Origin: Enterococcus moraviensis ATCC BAA-383
Lineage (GTDB): Bacteria > Bacillota > Bacilli > Lactobacillales > Enterococcaceae
Direction: 5' to 3'
Length of the DNA stretch: 64,000 nucleotides
Assembly: GCF_000407445.1 (NCBI RefSeq)
Contig: NZ_ASWB01000001.1
Coordinates: 310,001-374,000, forward strand
A program made the translations under genes and the position numbers. Below are positions 57,430-64,000 of the stretch, piece by piece. Position 1 is the first letter of the stretch. Each line of letters begins with the position of its first letter. The notes under the pieces are model-generated. The model ran no database searches. It saw only the letters and a list, made by a program, of their open reading frames with translations, and was not told where the DNA came from.

Positions 57430-58299
57430 TTACTTTTCAGCTGATTCTTCTTTCAAACTAGTAAAACCTGCTTCTTGAGTAATCTTGCCTTGTTTCAATA
57501 AATTACCGATTGCGCGTTTAAACTGTGCTTTACTAATACCGAAAGTTTGTTTGATCTCTTCTGGATTAGATTTATCCGTAAATGGAATTTTATGATCAGC
57601 AGAACGTTCTAAAAAGGTCAAAATCATTGCTGCATCATCACTGATCACTTCATATCCACGCGGCTTTAAGGAAATATTCAATGTACCATCTGGCCGTACG
57701 CCAATCACACGCCCATTTACTCTTTCACCTAAACGTGGTTCTTGATAACGCTCTGACGGATGGATAAACGCAATATAAAAATCATCAGTCAATACAAATG
57801 AACCAATCATTTTCAAACGATAAACAACACCGCTGATATTTTCATTTTTTAATTCTTCTGTTCCAGGTTTAGCCATAGCCTTGAAGATTTTCTCATCTGC
57901 CAATTCGCCCCAAATACGCTCTTTATTGTCAACCTTTAAAGACACCATCAACTGATCCCCTTTTTTAGGCCATAATTCACGCATTACAGGTAATTCGTCT
58001 AAAGATACCACAACGTCCTTATCTTTTAAACCAATGTCCACAAAGGCACCTAAATCACGTCTAGTACCCGTTACTGTTCCAAAGGCATATTGTCCTATAC
58101 GAGCCGTAGGAATCATCGTTGTCATCTCAGGTTCTTGTTTTTGATTCATATAACCAAAACCTTCTACTGCTTCACCGATTTCATGATGTCCTTCCTCTTT
58201 GGATAATCGCAAAGTAATACCGTTTTTTTGTAAAAAGTAATAACTTTCATTTTCATCGATCACTAATGCTGTAAAAATTTGCGCTAATAGTTCGTTCAT
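57430..58299 (-). CDS. CvfB family RNA-binding protein (S1 domains)
   Basis: 289 aa. Tandem S1-type RNA-binding domains ('GTVTGTRRDLGAFVDIGLKD' near 80-140 and 'ERVNGRVIGVRPDGTLNISL' near 185-215) and a C-terminal winged helix ('SKAQFKRAIGNLLKQGKI'). This is the layout of CvfB/YitL. The staphylococcal member affects virulence-gene mRNA; the role here is not known. The SD AAGGAG lies close to the ATG. It lies 19 bp after azlD and may belong to that operon. Confidence 0.9.
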   Translation of the reverse strand: MNELLAQIFTALVIDENESYYFLQKNGITLRLSKEEGHHEIGEAVEGFGYMNQKQEPEMTTMIPTARIGQYAFGTVTGTRRDLGAFVDIGLKDKDVVVSLDELPVMRELWPKKGDQLMVSLKVDNKERIWGELADEKIFKAMAKPGTEELKNENISGVVYRLKMIGSFVLTDDFYIAFIHPSERYQEPRLGERVNGRVIGVRPDGTLNISLKPRGYEVISDDAAMILTFLERSADHKIPFTDKSNPEEIKQTFGISKAQFKRAIGNLLKQGKITQEAGFTSLKEESAEK

Positions 58300-58318
58300 A
58301 ATTTTCTCCTTCTGGCAC

Positions 58319-58645
58319 TTAGCCTAAAAAAATACGTAATAATGCAATCGTAACAATTCCTACTACAACTGTCTTCATTAAATCTTTGGTACGAATAGCA
58401 ACAAGTAAAGTAGGAATACAACTTAACGCTTCTAACGTTTTTACTTTAGGAAAGCCTGTTGCCTGAACATCTAAAATACTCTGAAATAAGAGTGCCGTCA
58501 AGATACAAATTGGGATGTACGATAAAAATCGAAGAAACCAGTCTGGAAAATCCACTCGTTTAGAAATCAAAAAAGGAAAAATCTTCGGAATCCATGTAAC
58601 GATCGAACAACCTAAAATTGTTAATAATACATAATTGCTACTCAT
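58319..58645 (-). CDS. azlD: AzlD branched-chain amino acid exporter subunit
   Basis: 108 aa, four membrane segments. 'YVLLTILGCSIVTWIPKIFPF', given only as the first segment's region, and 'LPICILTALLFQSIL' are typical of AzlD. It forms an exporter with AzlC. The ATG at 58645 overlaps the azlC stop by 8 bp. A TTG at 58663 is the alternative start. Confidence 0.9.
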   Translation of the reverse strand: MSSNYVLLTILGCSIVTWIPKIFPFLISKRVDFPDWFLRFLSYIPICILTALLFQSILDVQATGFPKVKTLEALSCIPTLLVAIRTKDLMKTVVVGIVTIALLRIFLG

Positions 58646-59342
58646 TATGAGACACCATCCCAACTGTACACCCTAAAAGAGTTGAAAATAAAACTGAAAT
58701 CTCTGGCGAAAAAAAGCCCATAAATACGTACAAAGATATACAAACCGTGCCTAAAACGAGCAATGTCTCTTTCGTGTATTTCTTTATCGGCCCGTCAACT
58801 TGCAAAATAAATAGCCCAGCAAACATTGCCACTAAAGCAAAATCCAGCCCTAATAAATATGGATCTGGAATCCAAGTACCTAATAACCCGCCCACAATGG
58901 TGGAAAAAATCCATGTCAAATACGCCGTAATATTTAACCCATGTGTCCAAGCAGAACTAACTCGATGATCGTTTGACAAAGCTGCCATGAGGACGCCATA
59001 TGATTCATCTGTCAAAAGTGTTCCGATCCCGATACTCGTAATTAGCGGTTCTTTTTTAAAATAAGATGCCACTGACATGCTCATTAGAAAATGTCGTAAA
59101 TTCACTAAAAAAGTTGTAAAAATAATTGCTGAAATTGGTGAATAAATCGCAAGCATACCACAAATAATGAATTGTGAGCCACCTGCATAAATCAAAATAG
59201 ACATCAATGCTATCTCAAGAATTGATAGACCAACATTTTTCCCGACCACCCCAGCCGCAATCCCAATTCCCAAATAACCTAAAATGGTTGGTATACACGC
59301 GTTTACACCTTCTTTAAAAGTCATATATTCTTTGTTTTCCAT
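58638..59342 (-). CDS. azlC: AzlC branched-chain amino acid exporter subunit
   Basis: 234 aa, five to six membrane segments. 'FKEGVNACIPTILGYLGIG' at the start and 'YAGGSQFIICGML' and 'LTDESYGVL' are AzlC signatures. It exports branched-chain amino acids and analogues. The ATG at 59342 follows AAGGAGA. The operon is azlC-azlD, possibly with cvfB. A hairpin palindrome lies in the leader at 59359-59380. Confidence 0.92.
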   Translation of the reverse strand: MENKEYMTFKEGVNACIPTILGYLGIGIAAGVVGKNVGLSILEIALMSILIYAGGSQFIICGMLAIYSPISAIIFTTFLVNLRHFLMSMSVASYFKKEPLITSIGIGTLLTDESYGVLMAALSNDHRVSSAWTHGLNITAYLTWIFSTIVGGLLGTWIPDPYLLGLDFALVAMFAGLFILQVDGPIKKYTKETLLVLGTVCISLYVFMGFFSPEISVLFSTLLGCTVGMVSHNE

Positions 59343-59358
59343 ACTGTTCTCCTTGTGT

Positions 59359-59380
59359 AAAATCAATCGTCATTGATTTT
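59359..59380. promoter_or_regulatory. Palindrome in the azlC leader
   Basis: AAAATCAAT (59359-59367), a CGTC loop and ATTGATTTT (59372-59380): perfect 9-bp arms, 17 bp upstream of azlC. It may be an operator or leader hairpin. Confidence 0.4.
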
Positions 59381-59447
59381 TTACTTTAGTAAACACTAGA
59401 AGATAAACGAGGTTTGGACAGTAATGTTTAACTCCGAGAAATAAGAG

Positions 59448-59487
59448 GAAATTCACGAAAATTTGAAAACCAATTTTCGTGAATTTC
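59448..59487. repeat. 16-bp perfect inverted repeat downstream of mapZ
   Basis: Arms 59448-59463 and 59472-59487 with an 8-nt loop. No T-run on either strand. It lies in the gap between the mapZ-like stop and azlC. Confidence 0.6.
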
Positions 59488-59606
59488 TGTTTATTTCCAA
59501 AGCTTCAACGCTTAGTGTTTTAGCACTTAGAATTTGATATGATCGAAGTGTAACGCAGTCGTTGCTCTGCTCCCAGCCTCATCTTCTTTTCTAAAGTAAC
59601 AACCCG

Positions 59607-61547
59607 TTATCTTCCAGCATTTCTTGATGCATTTCCTTTGAACCATCCAGTTTTTGCATTGATTGTTACGAGATACTGGTTATCAGATCCATATAAGTTG
59701 TAGTACCCTTCGCCATTAATAATTCTTGCTGGTTGTAATGAGTAGCCACCTGCTGTAATATAACCACGCTCAATACATGTTGCAATTACTTTTTCCTGAA
59801 CGCCTGGCGCCCAAGCCCAAGCCGGATTGCTCATGTCACTTACATCTGTTGGATTAACTGAATATACAGGATCTGTATAAACACCTTGAGCATTTGGCGC
59901 TGAAAAAGTATTGGAATCTGGCTGCGCACCATTCGTTGTTTGGGTATTATTCCCTTGATAATCCGTTACCCCATTCAATTCTGTTGGTGTTTGATCAGGC
60001 GCAACTTGTTGGGCAGCGAAAGCCGCTTCAGCATCTGTTAACGATTGATCTGCTTTTACTAATACATCGTTTAAAGGTTTACGCAATGGTTCACTTTTTA
60101 CTTTATCAACCTCTGCTTTTGCTGCATTATAATTGTCTCTTGTCAACGCTTCAGTCAACTCATTATATTGATAAATGACATCCACTACAGCTTTTGCCTT
60201 TTGTAATTGGTCGTATTGACTCACCCCTTGAGCTATTGCTTGATTGAGCAATTTATCAAAGTCATCTTTTTCTTCACGTTTAGCAAGGTCAATCTTTTTA
60301 TCTGCTTTGATTGCTACATCTTTTAATTTGTTTCCATCAACAATTGGTTGAGCAAACAATTCATTCACTTTTGTGATTGCTGCCTGCTTGTCGGTCACCT
60401 TTTTGTACAGAGACTCAAGATCTTTGTAGTTGGTTTCGTCTTTAAGCGTAGACAAATTCTCTTCGATTCCTTTGGGACTAACGCTAACCATTTCTGGTTT
60501 AAGAAACATCAGCTTTTCATCAGTGAAATAACTCTTTAATTCTTTTTCAGTCTGAGTCGCCAATTTTTCTTGTTTTTTAGTTACTTCTTCACCAGTTGCA
60601 GCTTTTTTTTGTGTCTGATCATACGCAAACCACGAGCCACCTGCAAGAACGACAACTGCTGCTAAAATAATCGACATTTTTTTGTAATTTTTATTAGATG
60701 ATGATTTTGATACGTTACTTTCCGAATTTTGGACCGTGGTTTCTTTAGGTTTCTCGAATTGATTTTTTGATTTTTTTACTTCTTCCGCATCTTTAAAAAA
60801 GATTGGTGCTGCATCCATTTCGATTTCTTCTGGCTTTTTACTTTTTGATGGAATGCTAGTTGTTTGATTCGGTAATGCCTTAGGTCCAATTGTTTGAGAT
60901 TCCTTAGGTTCTATTTCCGGTTTAGTAAATTTTGTAATTTCCTCTTTTGGTGTTGGTGATTTCTCAGTATCTTCTGTCGATTTTTGCTCTGATTCGTTTG
61001 ATTTCACGTCATCTTGTCCTTTATCTTTTGATTCTGAAGGCTTACTAGAAACGCCAACAGGCTGTTTTGTTTCTGTATTTGTTTCTTCAGTCGCTTCTAT
61101 ATCAGCTGGTGCTTCGATGATTGGTTTGTCATTCTTATGTGCATTGATGTATTGATCTAAAGCAGCAGTATTCAACAGTTCATCTTTTTTTTCGTCATGC
61201 GAAATAGTGTCTTTTTCGACAGGTTCGCTTTTTTCTTCAATTGACGGTTCTTCTTTTTTGGGCTGTTGCTCTGTCGTATCTTCTGTTTCTATTATTTTTT
61301 CTTCTGCTTGTTGCTCATTGAACATCGTCATCACATGACCAATACTCATATCTTTTAATTCAGACCATTCAATGTTTTCATTTTGTTCTTTATTTAAAAA
61401 ATTTGAAGTATCTTCTACTTTTTCACTATGCTCACTATTTTCGTTTGATGCTTCTTCATGTATTTCCTTAAAAGAATAGCCGCATTCTGGGCACACTTCT
61501 TCTTTATTGTCTATTTCAGATCCGCAATTCGGACATTTTTTCGTCAT
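59607..61547 (-). CDS. mapZ: MapZ-like cell-division site-positioning protein with zinc ribbon
   Basis: 646 aa. An N-terminal zinc ribbon (Cys5, Cys8, Cys19, Cys22), then about 260 residues of disordered, Glu/Lys/Thr/Ser-rich cytosolic region. A single membrane segment at ~290-310 follows ('MSIILAAVVVLAGGSWFAY'), then an extracellular helical domain (~330-500), a Thr/Asn-rich linker and a C-terminal globular domain ('NPAWAWAPGVQEKVIATC', 'GGYSLQPARIINGEGYYNLY', 'TINAKTGWFKGNASR'). This layout and the last domain match MapZ/LocZ of streptococci and enterococci, which marks midcell and guides FtsZ. The disordered Thr/Ser region is suited to StkP/IreK phosphorylation. Next to sigA; own promoter at 61583-61611. 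Confidence 0.78.
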   Translation of the reverse strand: MTKKCPNCGSEIDNKEEVCPECGYSFKEIHEEASNENSEHSEKVEDTSNFLNKEQNENIEWSELKDMSIGHVMTMFNEQQAEEKIIETEDTTEQQPKKEEPSIEEKSEPVEKDTISHDEKKDELLNTAALDQYINAHKNDKPIIEAPADIEATEETNTETKQPVGVSSKPSESKDKGQDDVKSNESEQKSTEDTEKSPTPKEEITKFTKPEIEPKESQTIGPKALPNQTTSIPSKSKKPEEIEMDAAPIFFKDAEEVKKSKNQFEKPKETTVQNSESNVSKSSSNKNYKKMSIILAAVVVLAGGSWFAYDQTQKKAATGEEVTKKQEKLATQTEKELKSYFTDEKLMFLKPEMVSVSPKGIEENLSTLKDETNYKDLESLYKKVTDKQAAITKVNELFAQPIVDGNKLKDVAIKADKKIDLAKREEKDDFDKLLNQAIAQGVSQYDQLQKAKAVVDVIYQYNELTEALTRDNYNAAKAEVDKVKSEPLRKPLNDVLVKADQSLTDAEAAFAAQQVAPDQTPTELNGVTDYQGNNTQTTNGAQPDSNTFSAPNAQGVYTDPVYSVNPTDVSDMSNPAWAWAPGVQEKVIATCIERGYITAGGYSLQPARIINGEGYYNLYGSDNQYLVTINAKTGWFKGNASRNAGR

Positions 61548-61582
61548 GCATTCCGCCTCACATTCTACACATTCGTAAATCT

Positions 61583-61611
61583 AATCTACCATAAAATCGC
61601 GTTTCTTCCAA
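61583..61611 (-). promoter_or_regulatory. mapZ promoter
   Basis: On the minus strand TTGGAA (61606-61611), 17 bp and TAGATT (61583-61588). Confidence 0.55.
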
Positions 61612-61645
61612 TATGTACTATCTAACTTTTTTGTTACGATTGTTT

Positions 61646-61684
61646 AAAAACAGCCCTTTCCGAAAAAAATCGAAAAGAGCTGTT
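61646..61684 (-). terminator. sigA terminator
   Basis: A 12-13-bp stem AACAGCTCTTTTC/GAAAGGGCTGTT (wobbles) is followed by five T on the minus strand. It lies 22 bp beyond the sigA stop. Confidence 0.85.
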
Positions 61685-61705
61685 CAAATTTCCAAAGAAA
61701 ATTTC

Positions 61706-62812
61706 TTATTCTAAGAAATCTTTTAGTTGTTTAGAACGAGAAGGATGGCGTAATTTACGTAATGCTTTAGCTTCGATTTGACGAATCCGTTCACGTGTAA
61801 CACCAAAAACTTTACCAACTTCTTCCAATGTACGAGTACGTCCATCATCTAAACCAAAACGTAACCGTAATACATTTTCCTCACGGTCAGTTAATGTATC
61901 TAATACATCTTCCAGTTGTTCTTTTAATAATTCATACGCTGCATGTTCTGCAGGACTTGTTGCATCTTGGTCCTCAATAAAATCTCCAAGATGTGAATCA
62001 TCTTCTTCACCAATTGGCGTTTCTAAAGAAACAGGCTCTTGTGCAATCTTTAAGATTTCACGTACTTTTTCAGTTGGTAAATCCATTTCAGCACCAATTT
62101 CTTCCGGCGTTGGTTCTCTACCAAGATCTTGTAGCAATTGACGTTGAATACGGATTAATTTATTGATTGTTTCTACCATATGAACAGGAATACGAATTGT
62201 TCTAGCTTGGTCAGCGATTGCACGGGTAATGGCTTGGCGAATCCACCAAGTAGCATATGTTGAAAATTTAAATCCTTTACGATAGTCAAATTTTTCAACT
62301 GCTTTCATCAGACCCATATTTCCTTCTTGAATCAAATCAAGGAATTGCATCCCGCGTCCTACGTAACGTTTTGCGATTGAAACAACCAAACGCAAGTTAG
62401 CTTCTGCTAAACGTTGTTTTGCTTCTTGGTCGCCTTCTTCGATTTTAAGGGCTAACTCTACTTCTTCTGCTGCCGTTAATAATTGAACACGTCCAATTTC
62501 TTTTAAATACATACGAACAGGGTCATTGATCTTAACACCAGTAGGGGCAGATAAATCTTCCATTTGGGCTTTTTCAGCAACTTTTGCATCTTTTTTAAGA
62601 CTATGTTCACTTGGATCGCCGTTCTCATCAACAACACTGATTCCAGCATCCTCAACTTTTTGAATTAGTTTTTCCATTTCATCGGCATTCAATGTGAACG
62701 GTGTTGCCAATGTGTTTGTTAGATCATCATAAAAAACATTGCCTTTAGGCTTGTTTTCTTTGATAAAGGCTGCCAATGCAGCTGCATATTTTTTTTCTGT
62801 TTCTTTTTCCAT
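61706..62812 (-). CDS. rpoD: RNA polymerase primary sigma factor SigA (RpoD)
   Basis: 368 aa. Region 1.1 is short; region 2 has '[22 protein letters not shown]' and '[13 protein letters not shown]', and region 4 '[26 protein letters not shown]'. It directs housekeeping transcription. It follows dnaG by 78 bp without a terminator, in the conserved dnaG-rpoD arrangement. The SD is GAAGGGGG. Confidence 0.98.
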   Translation of the reverse strand: MEKETEKKYAAALAAFIKENKPKGNVFYDDLTNTLATPFTLNADEMEKLIQKVEDAGISVVDENGDPSEHSLKKDAKVAEKAQMEDLSAPTGVKINDPVRMYLKEIGRVQLLTAAEEVELALKIEEGDQEAKQRLAEANLRLVVSIAKRYVGRGMQFLDLIQEGNMGLMKAVEKFDYRKGFKFSTYATWWIRQAITRAIADQARTIRIPVHMVETINKLIRIQRQLLQDLGREPTPEEIGAEMDLPTEKVREILKIAQEPVSLETPIGEEDDSHLGDFIEDQDATSPAEHAAYELLKEQLEDVLDTLTDREENVLRLRFGLDDGRTRTLEEVGKVFGVTRERIRQIEAKALRKLRHPSRSKQLKDFLE

Positions 62813-62890
62813 GAAAGAAGGCCCCCTTCATTTTTCCATTCGGTTAAATATATAAATAATAGTCTAATACATTATCCAATAGCTTTTCTA

Positions 62891-64000
62891 TTAAGATGCT
62901 GTACGACTTTTTTGCAATTGTTTAACTAGATTGATAACTTCAATCGCTAGTTCGTCTACTAACTGTTTGTTGCCAATACGTTCCGCTTCTTTTTTTTGTA
63001 GTTGTTTTTCCTTGATTTGATCTTCTAAACTCGAGTTTCCAATCACTCTTATCACATCTGCGATTTCACGATCGGAACTTTCTTCTGAAATCGTCTGTAG
63101 AGAAATATCAATCGCTAATTTTTTGATAGTCTCTTCTTTAAGATAATCGATAAAATCGGCAAGAAGAAAATCAGAATGAATACTCATATAACTGTCTAGC
63201 AGTAAATAAAGTTCTTGATAGTTATCATGAGCAAAACTAAAATCAGGTAGCTGAATCACTTGGTTTCTAACACTTTGTTCATTCATTAGACGATACAATA
63301 AGGTACGTTCGGCTTTTTCCACTTGAGTTAATGGCAGTTTATTCTGCACAGAAGGAGTTGACACTTCTTCAAACATCATCTCTGGTGGTTCCATCATATC
63401 ATCGATTTCATAAACTTGAGGTTGTGGTGCTGTCTGCTGTTGCCGTTCTCTTCTTTTGGTAGAACGTTGTTGTGTTTCAAGTTGTTTCAACTGCTCTTCT
63501 AAAGAATGAAACGATAATTGAAATTCTTGTGCTAACTGATTCAAATAACGATCTCGTTCCAATGGTGACTGGACCAAAATTAGCTCTTTAAGTAAATCAT
63601 TTACATAATCCAACTGTTCTTTTTCGTTGTTCATATTCCGAGTCAAGCGATGGTAATCCATTTTAAAACTAAATACTGTTTCACGACCATGCAATGCTAA
63701 CTCACGAAATGACTCATTGCCATATTTTCTTAAATACTCATCTGGATCCAATTTTTCTGGAATACTGACGATACTTAATTGAAAACGACTATGTTCACTT
63801 AACAAGGAAATAGCTCGATTTGTAGCTTCCACTCCTGCAGAATCGCCATCGTAACAAACCACAAGTTCTTTTGCTACTCGTTCAAGCTTACGGATTTGCT
63901 CATTGGTCAAACTAGTTCCCATTGATGCAACACCACTTGTAATACCTGCTTGCCAAGCTGCGATAACATCCATAAATCCTTCAAATAAAAAGACTGTATT
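62891..64000 (-). CDS. dnaG: DNA primase DnaG (3' part, 5' end outside window)
   Basis: The frame is open to the window edge on the minus strand; 369 codons are visible. The partial TOPRIM domain begins with 'VFLFEGFMDVIAAW' and has 'CYDGDSAGVEATNRA' (the acidic DxD). The helicase-binding C-terminal domain is Gln/Lys-rich. An 'ATG' at 63971-63973 is internal, not the start. It makes RNA primers for replication and is linked to rpoD. Confidence 0.95.
   Translation of the reverse strand, partial: NTVFLFEGFMDVIAAWQAGITSGVASMGTSLTNEQIRKLERVAKELVVCYDGDSAGVEATNRAISLLSEHSRFQLSIVSIPEKLDPDEYLRKYGNESFRELALHGRETVFSFKMDYHRLTRNMNNEKEQLDYVNDLLKELILVQSPLERDRYLNQLAQEFQLSFHSLEEQLKQLETQQRSTKRRERQQQTAPQPQVYEIDDMMEPPEMMFEEVSTPSVQNKLPLTQVEKAERTLLYRLMNEQSVRNQVIQLPDFSFAHDNYQELYLLLDSYMSIHSDFLLADFIDYLKEETIKKLAIDISLQTISEESSDREIADVIRVIGNSSLEDQIKEKQLQKKEAERIGNKQLVDELAIEVINLVKQLQKSRTAS

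Overview
The window is a contiguous piece of a low-GC Gram-positive chromosome and reads as an Enterococcus close to, but not identical with, E. faecalis. The reasons are a near-canonical E. faecalis-type NADH peroxidase, the xerC-hslV-hslU-codY cluster, the order cls / ppaC / pflA-pflB / parC-parE / plsY, the dnaG-sigA-mapZ block, TTG and GTG starts behind strong Shine-Dalgarno (SD) sequences, and intrinsic terminators after most transcription units. The species call is an inference. I found no rRNA or tRNA genes, insertion sequences, prophage or CRISPR array. Most of the window is ordinary core genome, and most genes lie on the minus strand.

Layout. 1-1443 is the 3' end of a repeat-rich, wall-anchored surface protein. 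It is followed by metA (1607-2530), then a transporter plus amidohydrolase module (2830-5432), npr (NADH peroxidase), a GNAT acetyltransferase and a nucleoside-deaminase-like gene. 8130-8631 is a gene-free stretch with a long inverted repeat. Then come cls, a DUF2179/DUF5698 membrane protein, a DUF1803-like gene, ppaC, pflA-pflB, parC-parE, a CoA-binding protein, plsY and a mutarotase. The codY operon (xerC-hslV-hslU-codY) runs toward the mutarotase. Next are trmFO, topA, dprA, rnhB, rbgA, lepB, a CtpA-type protease, yozE/msrA/ypmS/GDSL, degV and hlyIII. A small membrane-protein gene follows whose promoter is bracketed by two LexA-type boxes. After it come apt-recJ, lapA, an SDR, rnz, a two-component system and a DUF1269 gene. 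The next operon is VTC-domain polymerase / DUF4956 / Cthe_2159-like lipoprotein. The window ends with obg, a DUF4003 gene, a second-type gap, a T-box-controlled DAHP synthase, fur, cvfB, azlCD, a MapZ-like protein, sigA and the 3' part of dnaG.

How the genes work together. Several small regulons are visible from DNA sites. npr and fur share an almost identical 15-bp PerR/Fur-type palindrome. The DAHP synthase has a complete T-box leader with a probable Phe (UUC) specifier. pflB has a strong promoter with a palindrome upstream, and a terminator separates it from pflA. The best candidates for undescribed biology are: (i) the LexA-box-controlled 66-aa membrane protein at 39907-40107; (ii) the VTC/DUF4956/beta-helix lipoprotein operon at 48119-51392; and (iii) the transporter/amidohydrolase pair at 2830-5432, whose enzyme lacks residues needed by cytosine deaminase.
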